In this document: positions 8,834 through 18,100 of the stretch, piece by piece
Layout of the letters: the number at the start of each line of letters is the position of its first letter
Position numbering within the stretch: the stretch's first letter is position 1
Made by a program: the position numbers and the translations under genes
Origin: Nostoc sp. PCC 7524
GTDB lineage: Bacteria > Cyanobacteriota > Cyanobacteriia > Cyanobacteriales > Nostocaceae
Length of the DNA: 64,000 nt
Direction of reading: 5' to 3'
NCBI RefSeq assembly: GCF_000316645.1
Contig: NC_019684.1
Location: 2,757,501 to 2,821,500 of the forward strand
Notes under the pieces: generated by a model
What the model saw: the letters and a program-made list of their open reading frames with translations, nothing else
Databases searched by the model: none
Told to the model about the DNA's origin: nothing

Positions 8834-9015
8834 GTTCACCGCAACGCCGTTTTACCTAAGTTTATGACCTGGTTAAACCAGGTGGGTACCGATTTTCCTC
8901 GTTTAAAGTTTCCGGGTACTTGCCCGGTCTACTGCCACGAGAGACGTTTGGTTCCCTTTTTCTTAAAGACATAGATCAAAAAACTTGATGGCAGTCACCA
9001 ACGTCGCAGTGCAAC
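8834..9015 (-). ncRNA. ssaA: 6S RNA (6Sa), regulator of RNA polymerase
   Basis: Read on the minus strand, the ends pair as a terminal helix: GTTGCACTGCGACG at the 5' end (complement of 9002-9015) with CGTTGCGGTGAAC at the 3' end (complement of 8834-8846), with a bulged G and G-U pairs. Length is about 182 nt, as is usual for cyanobacterial 6Sa. A perfect TATAAT -10 box (complement of 9022-9027) lies six bases before the presumed start, and a strong terminator follows. The position directly downstream of purK is the known location of this gene in cyanobacteria. 6S RNA mimics an open promoter and binds the sigma-70-type holoenzyme. I infer the ends from pairing and the -10 box; a clear -35 box was not found. 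Confidence 0.85.
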
Positions 9016-9021
9016 TCACTC

Positions 9022-9027
9022 ATTATA
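9022..9027 (-). promoter_or_regulatory. -10 box of the 6S RNA promoter
   Basis: TATAAT on the minus strand, a perfect consensus, placed six bases upstream of the inferred 5' end of the 6S RNA. It lies in the 3' spacer of purK, so 6S RNA can be made independently of purK transcription. Confidence 0.65.
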
Positions 9028-9184
9028 GCTTTCTCGAACAGGTTGTGTACTGACTTGGGAAAATAATTTTTGTGGGGGATTGGGGACTGGGGATTGGGGA
9101 CTGGGGACTGGGTATGGGACATAGGGCATTCTTCCTCATCTCCCCTCACTTGCTCATCTCCCCTCACTCCCTCATCTCATCGCA

Positions 9185-10333
9185 TCAATACCAAATAGAC
9201 TCCACACTATGAGCAATTTCAGCAGCTAGGGCTGGGTTATGATTTTCTAACAAAACTGTGACGTGTCCTAGTTTGCGCCCTGGACGGGATTGTGACTTGT
9301 TGTACCAGTGAACGTGTGCTTGGGGTATCTGTGCCAGTTTTTGGCGTTTGTCTTGGTAGTCGCTGTGAGAATTTTCATAACCCAAGAGGTTGATCATGAC
9401 AGCAGTTGCACATTGTAATTGAGGATTACCCAAAGGTAGCCCACAAACAGCTCTAAGATGTTGCTCAAATTGGGAGGTTTCGCAGGCATCTAAGGAAAAA
9501 TGCCCGGAATTGTGGGTTCGGGGGGCTATTTCATTAACTAAGACTTTGCCTGCTGGAGTGAGAAATAATTCAATGCCAAACACTCCTACAGCTTGCAGGC
9601 TATTTAATAGAGTATGGGCGATCGCTTCTGTTTCTGCTGCTTGATGGGGTGTAATATCAGCTGGGGCTATTACTCGCCGACATACTTGTTGTTCTTGTTG
9701 TGTTTCTACCACTGGATAGATGACAACTTCACCCTCTACAGAACGGGCAGCAATTACGGCTAGTTCTCGTTCAAAGGGAACGAATTCTTCTACTAAAAAT
9801 AGACTTTGGCTAGCGGTTGGGATGGTTTGATTCATCGCCAATTTCTGCTGCAAAGTCTCTAAATCATGAATAATGAAAGTCCCTTGCCCGTCATAACCGT
9901 GGCGACGAGATTTGAGAACTAAAGGAAACCCTAAATCTGCAATTTTTGAAGTCAGATTTTCCTTTGGTTCAACAGCGAAAAATTGGGGAACTGGTAGCCC
10001 CAAATCGCGTAAATAACAACGTTGATGATATTTATCTAATAAAGGCGATAAAGCTTCTAACCGAGGACGGAAGCAGATACCTTGCTTTGCCAACAGCGAT
10101 AATGCTTCTAAATTCACAAATTCATTTTCAAAGGTGATGACATCACTTTTGGCGGCTAATAATTTTGTTGCCTGAGCATCATCAACTGCGGCTAATACAT
10201 TATCTTGGGCAATGCTGACAGCTGGGTCTTGATTACTAGGGGTTTGTATGATTAATTCCACACCTAGTTTTTTGGCCGCACCTCCCATCATCCAGGCTAG
10301 CTGTCCACCACCTATTACACCTACACGCTTCAT
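9185..10333 (-). CDS. purK: N5-carboxyaminoimidazole ribonucleotide synthase (PurK)
   Basis: An ATP-grasp enzyme of about 382 residues that carboxylates aminoimidazole ribonucleotide with bicarbonate and ATP in purine synthesis. Recognisable parts are the N-terminal VGVIGGGQLAWMMGGAAKKL, the ATP-grasp segments LGFPLVLKSRRHGYDGQGTF and LFLVEEFVPFERELAVIAAR, and the C-terminal NEIAPRTHNSGHFSLDAC. A first ATG at 10339 adds two residues; I prefer 10333 because AGGA is correctly spaced and the ATG overlaps the stop of the upstream pentapeptide gene (TAATG), implying translational coupling. 6S RNA lies downstream. Confidence 0.95.
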   Translation of the reverse strand: MKRVGVIGGGQLAWMMGGAAKKLGVELIIQTPSNQDPAVSIAQDNVLAAVDDAQATKLLAAKSDVITFENEFVNLEALSLLAKQGICFRPRLEALSPLLDKYHQRCYLRDLGLPVPQFFAVEPKENLTSKIADLGFPLVLKSRRHGYDGQGTFIIHDLETLQQKLAMNQTIPTASQSLFLVEEFVPFERELAVIAARSVEGEVVIYPVVETQQEQQVCRRVIAPADITPHQAAETEAIAHTLLNSLQAVGVFGIELFLTPAGKVLVNEIAPRTHNSGHFSLDACETSQFEQHLRAVCGLPLGNPQLQCATAVMINLLGYENSHSDYQDKRQKLAQIPQAHVHWYNKSQSRPGRKLGHVTVLLENHNPALAAEIAHSVESIWY

Positions 10334-10845
10334 TAACATCCTAAAGAATCACGAGTTGCTACGCCTGTTTGAGAATTTACTCCGCTAGCTTTGGTACAAA
10401 GTTCTTTGATTTGCGCCTTATCTAAAAGTGCATCAGTAAAGTCTGCACCTTCTATGTTTACATCATTAAAGATGGCGCGGAGTAATAGGGCTTCTTTGAA
10501 AACAGCATCACTTAAATCAGCCCCTGTTAAGTTTACCTGATCCACCATTGCATTAGTTAAATCTGCTTTGTGGAGATTTGCTTGTGTCATCACCGAAGCA
10601 CTCAATACTGCTCCTCGCAAATCAGCACCTGTAAAGTCAGTCATTTCTAAATTGGCGTTAGAAAACTCAGCCGCTTGTAAACTATCACCGGCAAAATCAT
10701 GTCTGGCTAATTCTGCGTTGCTAAATGATAAAGGATGAGTCCAGTCTGCTAAGGCTGGTGACGGCGAGCAAAAGACACTTATCCCTAACATTAAAGCCAA
10801 TACTGGCTGCCAAAATATTTTGAAATAGTTAGTTTTGGGTTTCAT
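10333..10845 (-). CDS. Exported pentapeptide-repeat protein
   Basis: A 170-residue protein with a signal peptide (FWQPVLALMLGISVFCSPSPALA, cleavage probably after ALA) and a central series of A(D/N)LxX pentapeptides (ANLEMTDFTGADLRGAVL, ADLTNAMVDQVNLTGADL, GADFTDALLDKA). These build a right-handed quadrilateral beta-helix. The position suggests a thylakoid-lumen or periplasmic protein, like the lumenal pentapeptide proteins of cyanobacteria and plants; function is unknown. Two C-terminal cysteines (ELCTKA, DSLGC) could form a disulphide. It is the first gene of a probable operon with purK. Confidence 0.85.
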   Translation of the reverse strand: MKPKTNYFKIFWQPVLALMLGISVFCSPSPALADWTHPLSFSNAELARHDFAGDSLQAAEFSNANLEMTDFTGADLRGAVLSASVMTQANLHKADLTNAMVDQVNLTGADLSDAVFKEALLLRAIFNDVNIEGADFTDALLDKAQIKELCTKASGVNSQTGVATRDSLGC

Positions 10846-11377
10846 TTGACATTTTCCCCATCTTCAGGTGTTGTAGATAACTAATAGCTTAACATTTTGT
10901 CACAAAAGTCAGTATTTGGAGATAAATATCAGCATTTTATAACTAAATGCTGACAATTTGTGAACTATATCTAACTCTAGATGGTAGAGAAAACATCGCT
11001 AGTTATATAAAGTAGTAAGTCAAGCTTTCCAAGTGATGGCTCAATAGTTAATTTACAATTCTTGATGTTTAATGTGGCTTTTGACGATACATATTTCGAT
11101 TTGATGATCAGCGATCGCCATGTGGTTTACAATTCTTCAATTTCAATTTTTCTAGGTAAAGTTTATTGTCATTTGTGTTTTGCTGGGAATATTGACTGTT
11201 AATCTTTAAATCAAGGCGAGCATTGAGCATGATTGATGTTAGCTTTCTGATGCTTAAAAAGCTCTGTAGGGGGAGTATTAACTATATTTTTATAGTGAGT
11301 TCTAAACTAAAGATAAATCTGCTCAAAATTTATCGTCGCTAACTAAACAAATTCAACAAGTTACACACGTAATTGCA
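10846..11377. other. Divergent spacer, no gene seen
   Basis: AT-rich spacer between two divergent genes. The only clear structure is a perfect nine-pair inverted repeat, TCAGCATTT (10929-10937) / AAATGCTGA (10945-10953), about 85 bases upstream of the pentapeptide gene. It could be an operator or a hairpin. A HIP1-type GCGATCGC occurs near 11110. No RNA gene or coding frame is convincing. Confidence 0.5.
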
Positions 11378-11701
11378 ATGATGACACACTACTCTATTGA
11401 ATGGATCGAAGCATGGTGCCAAGAAAATGGCTGGACAGAACTATTTGTAGAGCGACGCAATCATTATTGGGCTTTTCCTCCAGGATGTGTGATGCCTGAA
11501 CCAATTCCGGTTCATGTGCTAAGAGGAATTAAATCGGAAAAGGGACTAACATTTGAAGAAAAATTGTGGTCATTTTCAGCCGTCATTAGCACGATAGTGG
11601 CAGTTGTTTCTACCTTGGCACTCAGATGTCCTATGCCATTGGTTTTTGCTTTTGCGTTCAATGCTGTTACAGTGGCTCAACTTGAACCAGAGGATGCCTA
11701 G
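11378..11701 (+). CDS. Conserved hypothetical cyanobacterial protein
   Basis: A 107-residue protein. The N-terminal half has a compact aromatic-rich sequence (YSIEWIEAWCQENGWTELF, HYWAFPPGCVMPEPIP). The C-terminal half has a hydrophobic stretch (FSAVISTIVAVVSTLAL, then MPLVFAFAFNAVTVAQL) that may be one or two membrane helices. I recognise the sequence type from filamentous cyanobacteria but know no function. The first two codons are both ATG. A strong terminator 29 bases after the stop shows it is a single-gene unit. Confidence 0.65.
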   Translation: MMTHYSIEWIEAWCQENGWTELFVERRNHYWAFPPGCVMPEPIPVHVLRGIKSEKGLTFEEKLWSFSAVISTIVAVVSTLALRCPMPLVFAFAFNAVTVAQLEPEDA

Positions 11702-11729
11702 ATTATTTAATTGGTTATTACTCCTCTAT

Positions 11730-11766
11730 ACTGCTCTCGGCATTACCTTCAGCCAGAGCAGTTTTT
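11730..11766 (+). terminator. Rho-independent terminator
   Basis: ACTGCTCT (11730-11737) pairs with AGAGCAGT (11755-11762); an inner GGC/GCC adds three pairs. It is followed directly by a T-run (11762-11766). It terminates the preceding small gene. Confidence 0.8.
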
Positions 11767-12585
11767 AATGTCGATAGTAACTTTTTAGATATAGCAGGTG
11801 ACAAGTGACAGGTGACAGGTGAGCCACTGCGGTGGACGGGTTCCCCGGCATATAGCAAGTGGCGAACCCCTTTAGGGGTGACAGGTTTAAAAGCCTCTGA
11901 TGGTAATGAGTTCAGTTAAGAAAATAGTTTGTAGTGTTCGCGCAAGCGTCTTGTAGAGAGGACTTTAGTCCTCATCTAAGGACTGTAGTCCTTACTACGA
12001 ACTTTTCCTTACTTTACAGACCCCAAATTTTAGCCTTAACTGAACCGTATTGCAATATACGCAGAATTTTAAGCGTGTGATGGAAAATAAGCTTGACTCT
12101 ATGGTTAATGTTAAAAAATGTTAAGTTTGTAACTAAGTTGGAACTTTCGGAAACAATCCCAAAAAAAATCATAAAAATTGCGGAAAGATTAGGTTTTTAT
12201 TATCAATAAAAATCAGAATTTCTACGGATATAAATCAAATTAACACTATCTAAAATAGTTACATCAAATCAAATTATCTTAATGTTGGAGTGAGATTGAA
12301 ATGTAGCAATTTAGTGTGAATAGTGAAAATTTAACGGTAATTGTAACTATTTTGAAAAAATTTTTGATCCTATGCTTGCTTAATCAGGGTTGCTTGCATT
12401 CACAGTTACCCAAATGCTTTTCACTTTTCAGTCAAATCTGCTATATGCCCATTCATCCAGAATAAACAGGCTGATATTAACCATAGTTAGCTAAATAAAC
12501 TGATAAACATTAAGAATCCTGCTAAAAAAATTTCAGCTAGGTTGGGTGTTGAAAAGGCTGATTGATGAAATAAAGGTACTCAAGT
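11767..12585. other. Long upstream spacer of the chemotaxis operon, with palindromic repeats
   Basis: Up to about 12050 the spacer is made of repeats: (GTGACAG)n heptads near 11800-11820, a GGCGAACCCCTTTAGGGG palindrome near 11870, and the paired palindromes AGGACTTTAGTCCT and AAGGACTGTAGTCCTT between 11960 and 12000. From 12050 to 12585 it is AT-rich, with no gene I can support. This part presumably holds the promoter and leader of the five-gene operon; I see no clear regulator site. Confidence 0.5.
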
Positions 12586-13827
12586 ATGACCCACCCGGAA
12601 CTAATGGTATCAGATAACATTTTAAATGAATTTAAAACTTGTACTCAACTGCAATACAACGGACAGTTAATTATTAGTAGCCCCAAAGGACATCGATGGT
12701 TTTTTTACTATCGGTTAGGTCGAATAGTTTGGGCGGCTGGAGGAACACATCCTTTTCGGCGATGGCGTAGACATATGGCTCAACATTGTCCGCAGATTGA
12801 TGTGGATAAAATGCAGTTACGCCAACAAGATATTGCCAATGATTACTGGGATTATCGTCTTTTGGAAATTTTGTATAAAAAGCAAAAACTCCAACGAGAA
12901 CAAGTTAACGCTATTGTGGAGAACACTTTAGCAGAAATATTATTTGACCTAGCCCAACAGACAAATTTTGTGTCTGTGAGTTGCGATGCCGACGGCACTG
13001 CACCCCGTGCAGAACGCAACCAAGAGGTTATCCTAGAAACACCCATGAGTTTCACCAGCGCAGATGTGTCGATGAAACAGATGCAAGACTCATGGAAAAA
13101 TTGGTCTGATGGCGGCTTGGCGAATGTTTTTCCTGACTTAGCACCAGTAATTAGAAGGCCAGAACAACTGCAACAGGTAGTTAGTCCATCAGTCTACAAA
13201 AACTTTGTCAATTTGATTACTGGCAAGCAAACACTGCGAGATTTAGCCATCAGAATGAAGCAGAATGTTCTACCTGTCTCGCGTTCGTTACTTCCTTATA
13301 TTCTCAAAGGCATTATTGAGTTAGTAGAAGTACCTGACTTACCTTTCGTTGTATTAGAAACTCCCAGCAAGCCTGTATCTGCACAACCAAAAAAATCTCA
13401 TGCTCCGTTGGTGGCTTGTGTGGATGATAGCCCACAAGTTTGTAAAATCATGGAGGAGATCATTACCTCATATGGAATGAGGTTTGTCAAAATTCAAGAT
13501 GCTGTACAAGCTTTACCAATTCTCATTCAGGAAAAACCAGATCTCATTTTTTTAGACTTGATTATGCCTGTCGCTAGTGGTTACGAAATCTGCACGCAGT
13601 TGCGGCGAATTTCTACTTTTGCCAATACGCCTGTAATTATCTTAACTGGCAATGATGGACTGTTAGATAGAGTCAGGTCTAAGGTAGTGGGTTCTACAGA
13701 TTTTCTGACTAAACCTGTAGCTACAGACAAGGTATTGAGCATAGTCCGTAAATATTTACCTGTACAACCTAAATCTCAAGTTAATAGCAACTCACATTTA
13801 GGAGTAGTTCGTCAAGGTATAGCTTGA
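12586..13827 (+). CDS. PatA/PixG-type response regulator (PATAN domain + receiver)
   Basis: A 413-residue protein. The N-terminal 250 residues are a PATAN (DUF4388-like) domain, seen in ILNEFKTCTQLQYNGQLIIS and in GRIVWAAGGTHPFRRW. The C-terminal receiver (about 275-395) has the acidic pair in ACVDDSPQ, the phosphoacceptor Asp in LIFLDLIMP, Thr in VIILTGND and Lys in DFLTKP, so it should be phosphorylatable. It heads a PATAN/CheY/CheW/MCP/CheA cluster with the order of pixGHIJL (Synechocystis phototaxis) and the hmp/ptx loci (Nostoc). In these systems the PATAN regulator acts on type IV pili and motility. The specific output here is inferred. Confidence 0.85.
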   Translation: MTHPELMVSDNILNEFKTCTQLQYNGQLIISSPKGHRWFFYYRLGRIVWAAGGTHPFRRWRRHMAQHCPQIDVDKMQLRQQDIANDYWDYRLLEILYKKQKLQREQVNAIVENTLAEILFDLAQQTNFVSVSCDADGTAPRAERNQEVILETPMSFTSADVSMKQMQDSWKNWSDGGLANVFPDLAPVIRRPEQLQQVVSPSVYKNFVNLITGKQTLRDLAIRMKQNVLPVSRSLLPYILKGIIELVEVPDLPFVVLETPSKPVSAQPKKSHAPLVACVDDSPQVCKIMEEIITSYGMRFVKIQDAVQALPILIQEKPDLIFLDLIMPVASGYEICTQLRRISTFANTPVIILTGNDGLLDRVRSKVVGSTDFLTKPVATDKVLSIVRKYLPVQPKSQVNSNSHLGVVRQGIA

Positions 13828-13872
13828 GTTGTAAACAAAGCAAAATATTAATCAGACATCTCTGACAAATAA

Positions 13873-13903
13873 TGTAGAGACGTAGCAGTGCTATGTCTCT
13901 ACA
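13873..13903. repeat. TGTAGAGACG palindrome (terminator-like hairpin)
   Basis: TGTAGAGACGTAGC (13873-13886) pairs with GCTATGTCTCTACA (13890-13903) over 14 positions with one G-T pair and a three-base loop. It lies 45 bases after the PATAN gene. There is no T-run. The same TGTAGAGACG/CGTCTCTACA arms recur at 39455-39494, so this is a dispersed repeat that may act as a transcript-end hairpin. Confidence 0.65.
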
Positions 13904-14146
13904 ATGATTTACTCATACGAATTTTAAAAATATTTAGAGACGCAATTTATAGCATCTCTAAAATAGTGTTTTTTCAGCATTAATTTAAATATTATTAAAT
14001 CAAGAAATGTAACACTAAGTATTTTTCCTGAGCCAGTTTTAGCAACAAGGAATCAAAATAATAACAAAATCAAAGCCTGTTTGCATCTGGTTTCAATGGT
14101 TTTTGATATGTTTGGTTGACCACTGAAAAAATCCTAGGTAAGTTCT

Positions 14147-14509
14147 ATGACTACTGTTTTAGTGATTGAAGATGGCTTAACTGATATGGAAATTATCAGC
14201 CGTTATTTACAACAAGCTGGCTGTTCTGTAATTAGTGCTACAAGTAGTGAAGAAGCTCAAGCCAAAATAGATAAAAATAAGCCAGATTTAATCTTTCTTG
14301 ATGTGATTCTGCCTGGTAAAAGTGGATTTGAAATTTGCCGAGAATTAAAAAGTAACCCTGATACTAGCAATATTCCTGTAGTTTTTTGTTCTACTAAAAA
14401 TAGCGATGTAGATAAAATTTGGGGAAATATGCTAGGAGCAGACGCTTATCTTGCTAAACCTATAAATCAAGAAGAATTAACAACAACACTCAAGCGATTC
14501 TTTAATTGA
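14147..14509 (+). CDS. CheY-like single-domain response regulator (PixH type)
   Basis: A 120-residue stand-alone receiver domain: VLVIEDGLTDMEIISRYLQQ with the acidic pair, LIFLDVILPG with the phosphoacceptor Asp, VVFCSTKNSD at the switch Thr/Ser position, and AYLAKPINQE with the conserved Lys. It probably receives phosphate from the CheA kinase of this cluster and acts with the PATAN regulator on pilus motors. The next gene (CheW) begins inside its stop codon (TTGA overlap), so the two are translationally coupled. Confidence 0.9.
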   Translation: MTTVLVIEDGLTDMEIISRYLQQAGCSVISATSSEEAQAKIDKNKPDLIFLDVILPGKSGFEICRELKSNPDTSNIPVVFCSTKNSDVDKIWGNMLGADAYLAKPINQEELTTTLKRFFN

Positions 14510-15033
14510 TCAGTGTTACTAATCTAGGAAATATTGATGAAATCAAAGGACAAGAAGCTTTGGAGAGTCAGCAAAAATTTTTAAGTTTTCATTTAGGAAC
14601 CAGAGATACAGCAGTAATTTCTTTAGAAAATATCACAGAAATTTTGCCAGTCTCGTTGGGTGATATATGTAGTGTACCTCAGATGCCTAATTGTATTTTG
14701 GGCGTTTATAACTGGCGAGATGAAATGCTGTGGTTAGTAGATTTAGAAGAGATGTTAGGTTATCCGCCTTTGCCACAAGCTGCAAATTTGCTCACAAAAA
14801 TGATGGCGATTGTATTAGAAGAAAATGGTAAGTATTTAGGACTTTTGGTCAGACAGTTGATGGATATTGAGTGGCTAGATACACATCAAATGAAAGCGCC
14901 ATCTGCTGAATTATTCTCTCAATCGATATCACCTTTTCTACAAGGATATTTTATTAACGATGAAGAGAGAATGATATTTAATCTTGATGCAGATGCAATT
15001 ATTCATTCTCCCATGTGGGCTACTCATAATTGA
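14506..15033 (+). CDS. CheW-like adaptor protein (PixI type)
   Basis: A 175-residue CheW-domain protein that should couple the receptor to CheA. The CheW fold is seen in FLSFHLGTRDTAVISLENIT, QMPNCILGVYNWRDEMLWLV and VDLEEMLGYPP. The proposed TTG start overlaps the TGA of the CheY gene by three bases; a later start would remove a non-conserved N terminus, so the exact start is uncertain. It is followed 73 bases later by the receptor gene. Confidence 0.85.
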   Translation: MISVTNLGNIDEIKGQEALESQQKFLSFHLGTRDTAVISLENITEILPVSLGDICSVPQMPNCILGVYNWRDEMLWLVDLEEMLGYPPLPQAANLLTKMMAIVLEENGKYLGLLVRQLMDIEWLDTHQMKAPSAELFSQSISPFLQGYFINDEERMIFNLDADAIIHSPMWATHN

Positions 15034-15106
15034 CGTTTTGGTAATGGCTTGGTGAACTCAGCCATGATCAATTGATTAAACTAATAATTTCCCTGAGGTC
15101 TATAAA

Positions 15107-18100
15107 ATGACAATTGCGTATCACAACAGTCATGAAAGTGATGATTTAGTTTCTACGGTAGCACCTTTAGAAAAACCACAAGATAGTGTTAATTTAAGTC
15201 ATACTTCTCATAATAACGCATTTAGTGCGATCGCTCAAGAATTTAAAACTTGGAGACAGCAATTACAAGACATTACTACCCAGATGCGTCAAGCATCGGA
15301 TATGGATGCCGTCTTAAAGGTGACTGTAGCTAAAGTTAGAGACAAAATTACTTGCGATCGCGTTTTAATTTATCAATTTAATTCTCCTGATTCTGGCACA
15401 GTTTTAGCAGAATCTAGAACTCTGGGTTGGACACCTGCTTTGGGTGAAATTCTCCCAGGAATTTTGTTTGGTTTACATACCAATCAAGACTATGTAGAAC
15501 CCATCACAATTGATGATGTTAATCAAGTACAACTGACTCCCTATCAAAAACAGCTTTTAGATAAATTCCAAATTAAAGCTAGTTTAAGTTTACCCATTGT
15601 GGTAGCAGGTAAAGTTTGGGGATTACTAGCAGTCAATAGTTGTGCTTGTGCGAGACAATGGCAAGAAGTAGAAATTACTCTACTATCTCAAGTTACTACA
15701 GAACTAACCTACAGGTTACAAAGCTTTGAATTTCAAAAAGAATTGCAGCTGCAAACACAGTCTAAACAAGCAGTAGCAAAAGTCATAGATAAGATTTTAC
15801 ATATATCTAATATCGATAAAATCTTTCAAACCACCACTCAAGAAATCCGGCAATTATTAAAATGCGATCGCGTCGCAGTTTATCACTTTAACGCCGATTG
15901 GAGTGGGGAATTTGTTGCAGAATCTGTAGGTAATGGTTGGGTAAAACTGGTAGGGCCAGGTATTAAAACAGTTTGGGAAGATAGCCACCTCCAAGAAACA
16001 CAAGGTGGACGCTATCGCCATCAAGAAAGCTTTGTAGTTAATGATATCTATAAAGCAGGTCATTTCCCCTGTCACCTAGAGATATTAGAGCAATTTGAAG
16101 TTAAAGCTTACATAATTGTACCTGTATTTGCTGGGGACAAATTATGGGGATTATTGGCAGCTTATCAAAATTCTGGTACTCGTGATTGGCAAGAGTGGGA
16201 ACTGAGCTTTTTAAATCAAATTGGCTTGCAGTTTGGTGTGGCGATCGCCCATGCAGAATATCTAGAACAAATGCGCCTACAATCTGAGCAATTGATCCAA
16301 ATTGCCGAACAAGAAAAAGCCTTTACGAAGATAGTTAACCGCATCCGTCAAGCCTCAGATGTTGATACTGTTTTTAAAACCACTACCCAAGATGTCCGCC
16401 AATCATTAAGATGCGATCGCGTGGCTGTTTATCAGTTTAAAGCAGACTGGGGTGGAATGTTTGTAGCTGAGTCAGTCGGTCAAGGTTGGACAAAATTAGT
16501 CGGGCCAGATATCAAAACTGTTCTAGATGACACCTATCTCCAAGATACTAAAGGCGGTCGGTATGTCAATGGTGAAAACTTTGTTGTTAATGATATCTAT
16601 ACAATAGGTTTAGCCCCTTGCCATATAGAAATTTTGGAGCAATTTGAAGCCAAAGCTTACATCATTGTGCCGATATTTTTTGGCGAAAAATTATGGGGAT
16701 TATTAGCAGCTTATCAAAACTCCGGCTCGCGTGAATGGCAATCATGGGAAGTTAACTTTTTAACTCAAATCGCCTCACAATTTAGTCTAGCTAAATCACA
16801 GATAGACTATCTAGAACAAGTCCGCAGCAAATCTGATAAATTAATTCAGATTGCCGAACAAGAAAAAGCCTTTACCAAGATAGTTAACCGGATTCGCCAA
16901 GCCTTAGATTTAGAAGAAATCTTCAAAGTCAGTACCCAAGAAGTCAGGCAATTATTACGGTGCGATCGCGTGGCGGTCTATCGTTTTAACCCTGATTGGA
17001 GTGGAGAATTTATTGCAGAATCAGTTGGTCATAATTGGGTGAAATTAGTCGGACCCGATATCAAAACTGTCTGGGAAGATACCCACCTACAAGAAACTCA
17101 AGGAGGTCGATATGCTAAAGGTGAAAGCTTTGTAGTGAATGACATCTACCAAGCAGGTCATTTCCCTTGTCACTTAGAGATTTTAGAGCAGTTTGAAGTC
17201 AAAGCTTACGTGATTGTTCCTATCTTTTTTAATGAACAATTATGGGGATTATTTGCAGCTTATCAAAATTCCGGTACTCGCGATTGGGAAGAATCACAAG
17301 TTACCTTGTTAGCCAGAATTGGCGACCAATTAGGACTAGCACTGCAACAAACTGAATATCTGCAAAAACTGCAAACACAATCAGCACAACTAGCAGAAGC
17401 AGCCGCACGAGACAAAGCCGCCACGGAATTACTCCAACAGCGTTCTATTCAACTCCTAAAAGCCGTCAGACCAGCTTTACTGGGGGATTTAACAGTACGT
17501 GCGCCGATTACAGATGATGAACTCGGTACAATCGCCGATGCTTACAACAACACCCTGCAAGCATTGCGCCAGATTGTATTGCAAGTACAATCTTCATCGC
17601 AAAAAGTTGCCCAAACTTCCAGCAACAGTAATACTTCTCTGGCGGGACTAAATCAGCTAGCAAAACAACAGTCTGACGAAATTACCGGAGCCTTGGGTGA
17701 AATTCAACAAATGGTAAATGCTACCCAAGCTGTTGTTAACAGTGCAGAGTTAGTACAACTAGCAGTAAAACAAGCCAACCAAACAGTCGAATCTGGCGAT
17801 GCAGCCATGAATCAAACTGTGCAAGCCATCCAAGCGATTCGAGAAACTGTAGCTCAAACCAGCAAAAAGATTAAACGCTTAGGTGAGTCTTCGCAAAAAA
17901 TCTCCAAAGTGGTGAATTTGATTAGTAGCTTTGCTACCCAGACAAACGTATTGGCTTTGAACGCCGCGATTGAAGCTACACGCGCCGGAGAATACGGTAA
18001 AGGCTTTGCAGTGGTAGCTGATGAAGTTCGTTCTTTGTCTCGCCAATCAGCAGCCGCGACTATCGAAATTGAGAAATTAGTCCAAGAAATTCAAGAGGAA

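Noticed and set aside
8976..9167. A 63-codon minus-strand frame downstream of purK.
   Set aside because: It overlaps the 6S RNA start and is otherwise made of (CCCCAGT)n heptads.
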